Below, piece by piece: positions 46,468 through 56,352 of a stretch of 64,000 nt of DNA. A model generated the notes under the pieces. It had not been told where the DNA came from. It saw only the letters and a list, made by a program, of their open reading frames with translations, and did no database searches. The stretch lies in assembly GCA_003142255.1 (NCBI GenBank), contig PLLO01000018.1, forward strand, positions 124,001 through 188,000. The letters are read 5' to 3'. The DNA comes from Bacteroidales bacterium (GTDB lineage: Bacteria; Bacteroidota; Bacteroidia; Bacteroidales; VadinHA17). The stretch's first letter is position 1, and each line of letters starts with the position of its first letter. A program made the position numbers and the translations under genes.

Positions 46468-47694
46468 CTATTTCAGCAACTCTCCGCGGCTGACGCCCTT
46501 TTCAGTTGCAACCCATAGAAAATCTTTATCAGCATCTACACCAATCGTAAAATTATGACCAATCGAAGGCGACAATGGCATTTCTCTGGTCACTTTATTC
46601 ATTGTACTGTCGTCGTTACGTCCAAAATTTTTTATGATGGCCTTTCCATCGCTGTTATTGTCATTTTTCTTATAGGTTACCCAGCTCTTTCCATCAGTGC
46701 TGCTTAAACCCTTGTCACTGCAGATGAAAACTACCGGGCCCTCAGCCCTGAGAAAATTGATAAAATTACTGGCTAATCCACTATTAGTGTCAAAGTATCC
46801 TTTCCAGTGCGTTCCATCGTAACTGCTCATGCCAAAGTATGTTGACACCCATAAAATACCATCTGCCCAGGAAGTAGCGGTTGTTATATCATGAACTACT
46901 CCATCATCGGGAAGCAGGTCAATTTCCATTTCACCATCAGGGTCGGTGTAATCCTTGAATTGTTTTGTTTTGAGTGTATATTCAATAACTCCGCCTCCCC
47001 AGGCTGCAATAAAGATCTTCCCGTCCCCGGCAGAAACACCATACGTCCAGGGTTCATGCATGGGAGCATTTTTTTCTGTGAATATTTCCCATTCTTTTGT
47101 GTAAGTATTATAATGGCCGGCACCGCCTCCCGTGGCAGTCCATACATCTTTTCCATCGCAAATAACACAATAAACCAGATCATTTGGAAGACCGCTGTTG
47201 AACTGAGTAAATGTTTCAAATTTCCCAGCCGACAACCGGTTTAAGCCTCCAAGTGTTCCGATCCATACATCACCTGTTTCTTTGCTTATATCAATTGAAA
47301 GCACTCCATTATGTGCCAGTCCGTCCTTTGTTGTGTAGGTTTTCCACTTTCCATCTTCATAAACAGCAAGACCGTCATGTGTCCCCACCCATACGCGTTT
47401 GCCATCAATACGAACGCAATAAGCATGATCAGAAGGTAAACCATTCTTTGTGGTAAAATTGCGCCAATGGCCATACACAGGCATTGGCTTAGTGTTTGCT
47501 TTAATATCAGTCTGGGCAGAGTTTTTTTCAGATATCACTTGAGAATCATTAGGTGTATTGGTCTTATCTGCCGGGATGGAATTCAGACTGGTCGGGTGTT
47601 TATCCCGCCAAATAAGCCCCAGAGAACAAATACCAAAAAAGACCACGACAATTGTAGCAATTTTAAGGTATTTTATTCGCATTATTTTTCTCAT
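46468..47694 (-). CDS. Membrane-anchored two-component-regulator-type propeller protein
   Basis: I use the ATG at 47694 (MRKIMRIKYLKIATIVVVFFG), 4 bp after the stop of the preceding gene; the frame is open to 47727. One N-terminal membrane segment, then propeller repeats of the Reg_prop type (YGHWRNFTTKNGLPSDHAYCV, VWVGTHDGLAVYEDGKWKTYTTKDGL, VWIGTLGGLNRLSAGKFETFT). In hybrid sensors such blades form the periplasmic ligand domain, but no kinase follows. It could be a stand-alone binding or scaffold protein of the envelope. Confidence 0.82.
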   Translation of the reverse strand: MRKIMRIKYLKIATIVVVFFGICSLGLIWRDKHPTSLNSIPADKTNTPNDSQVISEKNSAQTDIKANTKPMPVYGHWRNFTTKNGLPSDHAYCVRIDGKRVWVGTHDGLAVYEDGKWKTYTTKDGLAHNGVLSIDISKETGDVWIGTLGGLNRLSAGKFETFTQFNSGLPNDLVYCVICDGKDVWTATGGGAGHYNTYTKEWEIFTEKNAPMHEPWTYGVSAGDGKIFIAAWGGGVIEYTLKTKQFKDYTDPDGEMEIDLLPDDGVVHDITTATSWADGILWVSTYFGMSSYDGTHWKGYFDTNSGLASNFINFLRAEGPVVFICSDKGLSSTDGKSWVTYKKNDNNSDGKAIIKNFGRNDDSTMNKVTREMPLSPSIGHNFTIGVDADKDFLWVATEKGVSRGELLK

Positions 47695-47698
47695 GACT

Positions 47699-49741
47699 TT
47701 AGTCTTGATTAGATTTATTTTTAGCACGATGTTTCTTTGAATCTTTAATGTCGTATTCCGGAGCTTTCAGGGACTTCAGATATTCGACCAGATCGTTCAA
47801 TTGATTTTTCGACATATCACCAACCAACCCGTGTTTATCCTCCTTGCCATATTTAGTCCATATCTCCTCGAGTGTAGCAGCGCGTCCGTCATGTAAATAA
47901 GGTGGAGAAGCATATATATTATCGAGATGGGGAGTATCGAATAATATAGAATCGTCAGTTTTAGACAGTGTACTCACATATGCAAGTTTTTTATCAGTAT
48001 AATATGTACCCGGATGACATGTAATGCAACGATTATTTTCAGGGATAACTTTACCAAAATTATCAACTGAACGTTCAAAAATAGCCTTACCCCTTAGTTG
48101 CGCCTCAGTAAGTTCACCATTCGGATTATACATAAGATTAGGAGGATTATGGATACCTGTAATGATATAGGCAACAAGAGCATCAAGATCATTATAGCTA
48201 AACGTTTCTGTCCTTGTAAGATAAGTAGAAAACCGCATGCCGTCCTGTTTATAAACAGTCAGGTTGGTACCTGACCATTTATATGGAGGAGTATCGCCGA
48301 TATCTCTCAACGACATTGTATTTGTAACGTTACGTCCCATGTCCTTACCTGACATATTATAAACCAGACCATCTTCATGCATATCAGGATGACAGGTATA
48401 ACAGCAGTATTGATTCTGAAAAGTGTGTCCTGCATTATTAAAAAGTCTGCGTCCCTGACGAGCCACAGTAATCCTTCCTGGCCCGCCCAGATCTAAAGAC
48501 GAAACTGTCTCAAGAGTTTCAGTATTTATTACGGCTATTTTGTCCTCAAGTGTTTCAGCCACATACAACTTTTTCCCGTCAGGTGAAAGAGCCAGCCCTT
48601 TAGGATTGGCCCCCGTGTGAATACGTTTGATGATATAGTGACTGCTTATTCCAAGATTATCTGAATATGTTTTCAGCATTTCAGGCGAAGCTTTTGAAAT
48701 CAGGGCCCTTACTGAGTCTATGTCAATGACTGAAATACAATTTACACCGGAACTCGATTCAAAAGCTTTTTTACCGTCGGGTGAGATAACAATATCATAA
48801 GGATCTGAATAATAAGCATTTGGTTCATCGAGTAATAACTGGATTACCCTGCCATTGTTCTTTCTGTCAATAATTCCGAATCCATGAGTCATCATCCAGC
48901 CCTGCTCAACCTGGATCGATGGAATAAGGTTTTTTGGGCGGATCAATGTCACAAACCCCAGATCTCCTTTAGGTGTAAACGCAACATTTTCCATCATATA
49001 AGCCGATTCCATATTTTTATATTCACTGACTCTCTTTGTACTGTCATTTATTATAGTAAGTTCGCTTATAACGGGTTCTCCATAAGGAACAATATTTGAA
49101 CGCCGGCTTGTCACGTAGAGTACTTTTCCATCGGGGGATAATTTGATTCCTGTCGGATTATTTCCTGCCGGCAACCTTTTTATTTCTGCCCCGGTGCTCA
49201 AGTCAATGACTGAAATATCAGATGAATATGAATTGACAACATAAAGCGATCGTCCGTCTGCGCTAAGCGAAAGCCCAGCCGGGCCATTGCCTGTTTTAAG
49301 CGTGTCTATCACTTTTGAATTTATTAAATCTATAACAGATACATTATCTGACCATTGATTACTGACGTAGGCCATCGTTCCATCTTTGCTGAGAACTACT
49401 GAATGTGGTTGATTTCCAATACTTATCTTATTAACCACTTTCTGTGTTTCATTGTCTACTACCAAAAGGGCTTTGCCTTCTTGGGCAACAACATACAGGC
49501 GCTTTCCGTCAGCAGAAACTGTCAGATTAAAAGGAGACAGATAGTCAGCATTGATTAGTTTTGAAATAATACCTGTTTTCTGAGTATAGAGATGACATGA
49601 AGTACATAATAGGGGATGGTCAGTAGTTGCTGTTTTGGAATTAACATGTTCCCTGGCCATTTTGCGTCCTGGAAAATAAACCAGCAAACTTAAAGCAAAA
49701 ATAATTCCGAAAAGCCGGAGTAATTTTTGTGGTCTTTTCAT
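47699..49741 (-). CDS. YVTN beta-propeller cytochrome c protein (MauG-like C-terminus)
   Basis: A 680-residue exported protein with an N-terminal membrane segment. It has three haem c motifs: CTSCH at residues 46-50, CYTCH near 447 and CITCH near 574. Between the first two lies a seven-bladed YVTN propeller (LTVSADGKRLYVVAQEGK, VVLSKDGTMAYVSNQWSDNVSVIDL, LALSPDGKKLYVAETLEDKIAVI). The C-terminal part with two haem sites resembles di-haem peroxidase/MauG proteins (SLRDIGDTPPYKWSGT, HDGRAATLEEIW). It would carry out redox chemistry or electron transfer in the periplasm. Starts 3 bp after the next haem protein gene. Confidence 0.87.
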   Translation of the reverse strand: MKRPQKLLRLFGIIFALSLLVYFPGRKMAREHVNSKTATTDHPLLCTSCHLYTQKTGIISKLINADYLSPFNLTVSADGKRLYVVAQEGKALLVVDNETQKVVNKISIGNQPHSVVLSKDGTMAYVSNQWSDNVSVIDLINSKVIDTLKTGNGPAGLSLSADGRSLYVVNSYSSDISVIDLSTGAEIKRLPAGNNPTGIKLSPDGKVLYVTSRRSNIVPYGEPVISELTIINDSTKRVSEYKNMESAYMMENVAFTPKGDLGFVTLIRPKNLIPSIQVEQGWMMTHGFGIIDRKNNGRVIQLLLDEPNAYYSDPYDIVISPDGKKAFESSSGVNCISVIDIDSVRALISKASPEMLKTYSDNLGISSHYIIKRIHTGANPKGLALSPDGKKLYVAETLEDKIAVINTETLETVSSLDLGGPGRITVARQGRRLFNNAGHTFQNQYCCYTCHPDMHEDGLVYNMSGKDMGRNVTNTMSLRDIGDTPPYKWSGTNLTVYKQDGMRFSTYLTRTETFSYNDLDALVAYIITGIHNPPNLMYNPNGELTEAQLRGKAIFERSVDNFGKVIPENNRCITCHPGTYYTDKKLAYVSTLSKTDDSILFDTPHLDNIYASPPYLHDGRAATLEEIWTKYGKEDKHGLVGDMSKNQLNDLVEYLKSLKAPEYDIKDSKKHRAKNKSNQD

Positions 49742-49743
49742 AA

Positions 49744-51177
49744 CTACTCAGTATCAATCATTTTTTCTTTAATCTTCTTTATATGAACCGGGACACTAAT
49801 AGGAGATTTTTTTACTGCCAGCGGTCTTCTGTTTTCTGGCACGAGCTCCGGATCTTCATGACAGCCAACGCATCCCCGTCGTTCATTGGGACGTAACCAT
49901 ATCCAGTCACAGGTATTTATAACATGTCCGTTCTTATCCAGAGAACGGATCTGAAAAGGCGTATCAGCTGATATTCTTAAATAAAAAGATCCGTCTGTCT
50001 TTGCCTGAAAAACCCCGAGTGAGGAGTCTACTCCCATAATTTCAACATTAAAGATCTTTGGTAATACTGAAAATTTGCCGGATAACTGAGGGTCAGAAAG
50101 ATTGATATCCTGGCAGACTATTAATCCGGTTTTAATATCCATATGCACTTCACTGGGCAGTTTTTTTGGTCTTTCATGTTTATCTGCTTCGACAGCTTCT
50201 AGTACATCAAAATCGTTATTATTATATAATGCTTTGCCAAGAGCTTTTGTTTCAGGATCAAATTCGTAAAGACCGTATCGGTCTGATTCAGATTTTCGAT
50301 AGGAGACCAGTAGTTTTCCGGAATGCTGTGGAAAAACAGAGTGAAAATCTCCTTTAGTTTCAGATGTGAGACTAACCTTTGAATGTAAAGGTCGATTATA
50401 GCTAATGGAAATTATATTTCCGGTTGCAGATTTGTCATTATCCGATTCTATAAACACGATCCTTCCATTTGCAGTTTCCAAACCCTGGCCGGATAATATA
50501 TTGCCTTCCGGATCCTTATAAAACAATTCAGTCTTGGTACCATCAGGTCGTAAAATAATATACATAGGATTTCCATAATTCGGATAAACCTGCCTGTCAA
50601 TTGTCAAAATACGACCATCACTCAAAACGTTTGACGCAAAATAGGTATGAGGACTAAAAGTAATACGTTGCAGCTCGCTGCCATTCATATTACAGGTATA
50701 TAGTGAATGCCCACCTTTCAATTTATCATCAACGGATGATTTGCTGAATACAAGACGTCCGAGGGGTAAATAAGCAGGATCTGTACAGTTTTCTTTTGCT
50801 TTGATTACTTGTCTGGATTTCAGATTTTTAAGATCCATCTCCCATATTTGCCAGGGATCGGTCTGTTTTTGCTGCGCACAAAAAAGCATGTTTTCTCCGT
50901 CATACGATATTTGCGGCGATCTTGCAGAATAGAAATCAGAAGTAAGGATTTTAACAGACGCACCAGGTTTTAAAGGATCCAATTCCACTATCTGTGCCTG
51001 AGGTATATATCTCCAAAGAGTTCCTGTGATATAATTTACATTTTCTGCTTTTCCGGTCGTACGGGTAAATATTATTATTCCATCCATGGACTTTTTCTTG
51101 CAGGATGAGAAAAAGATGCCGGAAGAGCCAATGGCCACTATGATAAAGAAAATTATGGTCGCTCTTATTCTATTCAT
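49744..51177 (-). CDS. Lipoprotein propeller with terminal CxxCH, hydrazine-synthase-alpha-like
   Basis: A 477-residue lipoprotein (lipobox ending FFSSC). Residues about 45-330 are WD40-like/TolB-type blades (SYDGENMLFCAQQ, PLGRLVFSKSS). The C-terminal part has a single haem c motif, GCVGCHEDPELVPENRRPLAV, preceded by ERR. This segment resembles the domain of hydrazine synthase alpha and related planctomycete proteins. It is not a hydrazine synthase: the partner subunits are absent. Immediately followed by the three-haem propeller protein, so the two may form one electron-transfer unit. The family comparison is from memory. Confidence 0.8.
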   Translation of the reverse strand: MNRIRATIIFFIIVAIGSSGIFFSSCKKKSMDGIIIFTRTTGKAENVNYITGTLWRYIPQAQIVELDPLKPGASVKILTSDFYSARSPQISYDGENMLFCAQQKQTDPWQIWEMDLKNLKSRQVIKAKENCTDPAYLPLGRLVFSKSSVDDKLKGGHSLYTCNMNGSELQRITFSPHTYFASNVLSDGRILTIDRQVYPNYGNPMYIILRPDGTKTELFYKDPEGNILSGQGLETANGRIVFIESDNDKSATGNIISISYNRPLHSKVSLTSETKGDFHSVFPQHSGKLLVSYRKSESDRYGLYEFDPETKALGKALYNNNDFDVLEAVEADKHERPKKLPSEVHMDIKTGLIVCQDINLSDPQLSGKFSVLPKIFNVEIMGVDSSLGVFQAKTDGSFYLRISADTPFQIRSLDKNGHVINTCDWIWLRPNERRGCVGCHEDPELVPENRRPLAVKKSPISVPVHIKKIKEKMIDTE

Positions 51178-51189
51178 TAAGAGGTTATT

Positions 51190-52893
51190 TTAGGGTTCTT
51201 TAACAGTCAGGATCTGATTGACTTTGATATTCTCCATAACCTGCAATTTACCTGAAGGCCACTTTATCTCAATTCTTTCAATCATATCATTCTTCGCGAG
51301 GCCAAAATGGATCCTTGGATCATTCTGGGAAAGGTAACCTGAGGTGCTCTTTTTTTGATTTGTCTGCACCTTGCCACCCGAAGTTACTTTTACCCTGGCG
51401 CCTATTCCGTCTCTGTTGCTGGTTGTTCCAATCAGATTAAGAGTGATCCAGTTGTTCTGATTCCCTTTATTATTTCTCAGGAATGCTCCCCGGTCATTCA
51501 GATTCACGATATAACAGTCAATATCGCCATCATTGTCATAATCTCCAAAACAGGCCCCGCGTCCCACAAGCTTTTTCTTAAAGTAACTACCCAGGTCCCA
51601 CGAAACATCCTTGAATTTTCCATTACCAAGATTTTCGAATACCTGATCTTCCTGCCCGTACAGATGTTTTAAAGCTCCGTTTGTTTTATAAATATCAACT
51701 AACCCGTCATTGTTATAATCAAAGAAGGATGAAGACCATCCGACAAACTGTCCGGCCGGCATAGCAATACCTGAAGGATATGACTGTTCAGTAAAAATCC
51801 CATTTCCCTTATTTTCATAAAGTCTGCAATACTTATCATCAGAAATAAACATATCCATCAACCCATTACCAAGGTAATCGGAAAAATCCACTGACATACT
51901 TACAGCCGATTCTCCTGATTGTCCAAATGCCGTTCCTGACGGGGTGCCCATATCGGTAAAACTCTTTTCTCCGTTATTATGCCAGAGATAATTCATGGAA
52001 TGATCATTGGCCACATAAATGTCCACAAAGCCATCATCATCATAATCTATGGCACCTACACCCATTGCTCTTCCATCAACATCAATAATTCCCATCTTTT
52101 TAGTAACTTCTTCAAAAGTACCGTCACCATTGTTGTGATAAAGAACATCCGGCTGGGCGTCATAGGCCAGGGGGCCGGGAAAGCCGTCTGGAGCATAATA
52201 ATATTTATAATTAGGATCAAAAGTAAGGTAATTGCCTACGTATAAATCAAGAAAACCATCATTATCATAATCCAGCCATACAGCTCCCACGCTGAAATTA
52301 TTTTCTCCTCCTCCAATTTTGGCACGTTTGGTAACATCAGTAAAAGTACCGTCGCCATTGTTTTTGTACAGAACATTGTGTCCGTAATTACTTATAAATA
52401 AATCGGGGTAGCCATCATTATTATAATCGCCGACTGTCACACCCATACTATACCATGGACCGCCAACCCCTGCTTTTTTGGTGACATCTTCAAAAGTGCC
52501 ATCTCCGCGATTGCGATAAAGATGGTTATGAGGCATTTCATCTGGTTTTTTCCCGTTGCTTAAACCTTCAAGCCAGGTGCCGCTGCAAACATATAAATCA
52601 ATATACCCATCCTGATCATAATCGAGGAAAGCTGCTCCTGCGCCACTTGATTCAACAATATTGCTCAACTCATTGTCTCCTATGGAATGGATAAAATCCA
52701 ATCCTATCTTCATCCCAATTTCCTGAAAAAAATCATCATTCGCCGGTGGGAGCATAGCTACCGATTGTTTCTGCACATTTGATGAATTTTTTTTATTGGA
52801 TTGGCAACCGGAAAGGATCAGCAAAAAGATGAAAAGGTAAACAATATATCTATAATCAATTACACTGCTATAATTATTCCTGGTTGTATTCAT
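51190..52893 (-). CDS. FG-GAP/VCBS lipoprotein with ASPIC/UnbV domain, 567 aa
   Basis: Lipobox ends LSGC near residue 29. Residues about 65-480 carry repeated calcium-loop motifs (YDQDGYIDLYVCSGTW, GDYNNDGYPDLFISNYG, YDDDGFVDIYVAND). An ASPIC/UnbV domain fills about 485-560 (RDGIGARVKVTSGGKVQTN, NDPRIHFGLAKNDMIERIEIKW). The same architecture as the protein at 37017. It sits between a 135-bp gap (large by the cluster's standards) and the haem propeller genes. Confidence 0.88.
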   Translation of the reverse strand: MNTTRNNYSSVIDYRYIVYLFIFLLILSGCQSNKKNSSNVQKQSVAMLPPANDDFFQEIGMKIGLDFIHSIGDNELSNIVESSGAGAAFLDYDQDGYIDLYVCSGTWLEGLSNGKKPDEMPHNHLYRNRGDGTFEDVTKKAGVGGPWYSMGVTVGDYNNDGYPDLFISNYGHNVLYKNNGDGTFTDVTKRAKIGGGENNFSVGAVWLDYDNDGFLDLYVGNYLTFDPNYKYYYAPDGFPGPLAYDAQPDVLYHNNGDGTFEEVTKKMGIIDVDGRAMGVGAIDYDDDGFVDIYVANDHSMNYLWHNNGEKSFTDMGTPSGTAFGQSGESAVSMSVDFSDYLGNGLMDMFISDDKYCRLYENKGNGIFTEQSYPSGIAMPAGQFVGWSSSFFDYNNDGLVDIYKTNGALKHLYGQEDQVFENLGNGKFKDVSWDLGSYFKKKLVGRGACFGDYDNDGDIDCYIVNLNDRGAFLRNNKGNQNNWITLNLIGTTSNRDGIGARVKVTSGGKVQTNQKKSTSGYLSQNDPRIHFGLAKNDMIERIEIKWPSGKLQVMENIKVNQILTVKEP

Positions 52894-53028
52894 TGTGGTT
52901 GGGAATAAGATAAATTAATGAGCAAATATGGCAAAATAAATAAATATATATATTGATAAAAAGGAGAATGATTAGCAACATTACCTGTACGAAAACTATA
53001 ATAGTACTTTTATAGAGCCTGTGAAAAA

Positions 53029-56000
53029 TTAAGGGTTTGAGTCAAATTCAATTAATTTCAGTGAATCATTATTGATTGCGAACAGCAATGCATCATTTCC
53101 TGAAGCCAATTTAATCTTCCTGATAGCTTTCACCTCACCTTTAATATGAAGAGTGCTTTCTGCCGGTGGAACAACCTTTATTTCACCTTTGGCATCTGAA
53201 ATTAAAACCAGCCCTATACTTGCATCGTTCCTGGGTGTCTCTACCTCCGAACCATATAAATTACCGGCAACAATAAAAGCAGTACTATTTTCTTTATATT
53301 TTATCTCAACCATATCATTGATGGAAGAAAATTGCGCCCAATTTGGGAGTTTATGCATTGTGAATTTCCCTTTCCCTTTATTTTCAATCCAACAACTAGC
53401 AAAAGTATCTGCCTTGTAATGCAAAGAGGCCTTCAACATTTGTTCACCATATATCTCTTGCAGTGTCGCATTTGCAAATTCTTCATAACCTTTGTACCTG
53501 AGTTTAATGACCGGAACCTGCCTGACAGTAGCATCAAAACCATTTACCGGATAGTTTTTCCCATTCTCCCCATAACTAAGCACGATATCTAATTTGCCAT
53601 CTACATCAAAATCATTGGAGTATATTTCAAATGGTTCTTTTTCGCTGGTTTTGTACTTATAATTTAACCCGAGATTACCTGCCAGGTAATCGTTATCGCC
53701 ATCCTTATCCATATCGATACTATTAATACTATTCCACCAGCCGACAGTTTCTTTAAATCCTAATTTATCAGAAACATCAATAAATCTATTTGAAGAATTT
53801 TTAAAAAAGTGAATCTTCATCCATTCGCCAACAATTATCAGATCAACATTGCCATCGCCGTCAAAGTCATCCCAGATAGCATCTGTGACAAGTCCCAGAT
53901 TCAATAGTTCCGGGGCTATTTTTTCTGTAACATTTTCAAATTTCAGATCAGCTCCTTTTTCCCCATTATTTCTTAAAATATAGCTGTTTGCTGGGAGCGG
54001 GTATTTTCCGGGGACTATACGTCCTCCTATAAATAAATCGAGATGGCCATCTTTGTCATAATCAGCTGCTTTTACACATTTCCCGCTTTTAATTAAGTCA
54101 GCTGGCAGACAATTTTTACATTTAACAAAACCCTTTTCAGTATTTAAATACAACCTGTCCTGGTAATACTCCCCTTTTTCCTTGCTATCGTTCCCTCCGC
54201 TAACTACATATAAATCCAATCTTCCGTCATTGTCGGCATCAAACATTAAGGCTCCTGTATCTTCATAAAGCGAATCGTTTATCCAGGGTCCTGGTATTTC
54301 CTTAAATGTACCTTTTTCTGTTTGCACATACATAGCTGCCTTAAAACCCTTGCCATTGCCAATAAAAAAATCTTCAAGTCCATCTCCATTAATGTCCCCG
54401 ACAGCTAAACCAGGGCCCATCTGTGAATTCTTATACGGAAGTAACTCTTCATATTCAAAATCATCGTATTTATCTTCGTGATGAACAAATGTTATACCTG
54501 CCTGTTTCGTGATGTCTTTAAAATTTAATTTTTGAGTAGATTTTTCTTCAGCAGCAACTGCATCGGTGTATTTTAATTTAAGTGTCTGGTCCGCTCTAAT
54601 GTTTTTTAGTACTTGTTGTTTCTTATCGGGCCATATAACAGTTAATTCATCTATAGTGTCTTTTTGAGCTAAACCAAAATGAATTGTGGTTGGAACACTC
54701 GACTGATAGCCTCTGGAAAGAGTTAGTTCCTGCTTTTGAGTAATATCGCCGGTCTTGACGGTAACGATGCTGCCAATACCAAATGGATTGGTAACTGATC
54801 CGGCAAGATTAACTTTCAAATAGTGATAGTTGTAAGGAACAACATTATTTTCGTAAATACCAGCAACAGCATTTATATTGTTAATTATTACATCTAAATC
54901 ACCGTCATTATCCAGATCGCTGTAAGCCACTCCATTTGAAAATCCCGGTTCACCAAAACCCCAGCTATCTGCTTTGTTGGTAAATGTGAAATCGCCGTTG
55001 TTTTTGAATACATAATTTTTTATGGGAGTGCTGGGGAAGAGTTCCGGACGATATTCCTTTCTAACCTGGAAATAAATATTACTCCTTGAATCCTCCAAAA
55101 CGTCTCTGTCATTGATATCTCTTAGTACGCCGTTGGTTACAAAGAGATCCTTATTCCCGTCATTATTCAAATCCATAAAAAGGCCTCCCCAGCTCCAGTC
55201 GGTATAAGCAACACCTGCAAACAGTGAAATATTGCTGTAAACAGGGAGATTATTAAAAATGCCATTGTTTAGCTGCAAAGAGCTTTGCATGTACTGGTAA
55301 TGAAAACCATAATCAAGGCTGAGGTTAAATGTCTCACGACTCATAGGACTGACATTCACCATCCTGCGATAATGATCTTCAGGAGTCATATCTATCTGAT
55401 ACAAATCAATGAGTCCGTCATTGTTAATATCGGCAGCATCGAGGCCCATTCCGAAAATGGAAGTTTGAAAAGTAGCCTCTCTCACTATATTTTTAAAAGT
55501 TCCGTCTCCGTTGTTTAAATAAAAGTAATCGGGCACATTGAAATCATTTGATATGTATAAATCTTTCCAGCCATCATTATTAAAATCCATTGCAACCACC
55601 CCTATTGACATACCAAAATTTCGTACACCGGCTTCATCTGTTACATCAGTGAAAGTACCATTACCATTATTTCTATATAAGTGGCCCGATTCCTCGTATT
55701 TATTTTCTATCATTTTATCATGATAAAATATGGCACCCATACTTACCGGGACAATCGGATAATTGGCAACAAACAAATCCAAAAGTCCATCGTTGTTATA
55801 ATCAAAAAAAGTAGCCTGAACCGAAGAACTCTTGTCATTGATGCCATACTTTGCAGCACATTCTGTAAAAGTATTATCATGGTTATTAATAAAAAGTAAA
55901 TTGCCTTTAGGTTGATATTTAGCAGAAACACAAACATAAATATCCAGCCAGCCGTCATTATTCACATCGGCCATAGTTGAACCAGTACACCATTGATGAC

Positions 56001-56352
56001 TACCTGTTATACCTGCTTTTTCAGATATATCTTCAAATTTCATATTACCCTTGTTGAGGTAGAGTTTATTTGGAACAAGGTTCCCGGTAAAGAAAATATC
56101 ATCCAGTCCATCATTATTGATATCACCCACAGAAACGCCTCCGCCCATATACATATATGGAAAAATTGTATAATTCAATGTATCGTTTTCTGTCACTTTA
56201 TTAATGAAATTAATACCTGACCTGGAGGGTGATATTTTTTTAAAAGTTCCTTTTTTAAGTTTGCTGCATGAAAAAAACAATACGCCTAATAAACACACGC
56301 AAAAGATGATTCTCATTTTAAGAAATCCTTGTATACAGATTAATTTATTCAT
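53029..56352 (-). CDS. FG-GAP/VCBS lipoprotein with ASPIC/UnbV domain, 1107 aa
   Basis: Start 56352 overlaps the upstream stop by 4 bp (ATGA). The lipobox ends LFFSC. Two propeller blocks (residues about 70-510 and 640-950) with DxNxDGxxD loops flank an ASPIC/UnbV domain at about 515-590 (FGIGSIVTVKTGDITQKQELTLSRGYQSS). Paralogous to the next gene: both begin MYMGGGVSVGDxNNDGLxDIxFTGN at about residue 70 and keep the same order of segments, including RNDASIGLVLIS near the end. Probably outer-membrane, facing outward. Confidence 0.88.
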   Translation of the reverse strand: MNKLICIQGFLKMRIIFCVCLLGVLFFSCSKLKKGTFKKISPSRSGINFINKVTENDTLNYTIFPYMYMGGGVSVGDINNDGLDDIFFTGNLVPNKLYLNKGNMKFEDISEKAGITGSHQWCTGSTMADVNNDGWLDIYVCVSAKYQPKGNLLFINNHDNTFTECAAKYGINDKSSSVQATFFDYNNDGLLDLFVANYPIVPVSMGAIFYHDKMIENKYEESGHLYRNNGNGTFTDVTDEAGVRNFGMSIGVVAMDFNNDGWKDLYISNDFNVPDYFYLNNGDGTFKNIVREATFQTSIFGMGLDAADINNDGLIDLYQIDMTPEDHYRRMVNVSPMSRETFNLSLDYGFHYQYMQSSLQLNNGIFNNLPVYSNISLFAGVAYTDWSWGGLFMDLNNDGNKDLFVTNGVLRDINDRDVLEDSRSNIYFQVRKEYRPELFPSTPIKNYVFKNNGDFTFTNKADSWGFGEPGFSNGVAYSDLDNDGDLDVIINNINAVAGIYENNVVPYNYHYLKVNLAGSVTNPFGIGSIVTVKTGDITQKQELTLSRGYQSSVPTTIHFGLAQKDTIDELTVIWPDKKQQVLKNIRADQTLKLKYTDAVAAEEKSTQKLNFKDITKQAGITFVHHEDKYDDFEYEELLPYKNSQMGPGLAVGDINGDGLEDFFIGNGKGFKAAMYVQTEKGTFKEIPGPWINDSLYEDTGALMFDADNDGRLDLYVVSGGNDSKEKGEYYQDRLYLNTEKGFVKCKNCLPADLIKSGKCVKAADYDKDGHLDLFIGGRIVPGKYPLPANSYILRNNGEKGADLKFENVTEKIAPELLNLGLVTDAIWDDFDGDGNVDLIIVGEWMKIHFFKNSSNRFIDVSDKLGFKETVGWWNSINSIDMDKDGDNDYLAGNLGLNYKYKTSEKEPFEIYSNDFDVDGKLDIVLSYGENGKNYPVNGFDATVRQVPVIKLRYKGYEEFANATLQEIYGEQMLKASLHYKADTFASCWIENKGKGKFTMHKLPNWAQFSSINDMVEIKYKENSTAFIVAGNLYGSEVETPRNDASIGLVLISDAKGEIKVVPPAESTLHIKGEVKAIRKIKLASGNDALLFAINNDSLKLIEFDSNP

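Noticed and set aside
49744-51177. Calling the haem lipoprotein a hydrazine synthase subunit
   Set aside because: Only the C-terminal haem segment is similar; beta and gamma subunits and anammox partners are absent.
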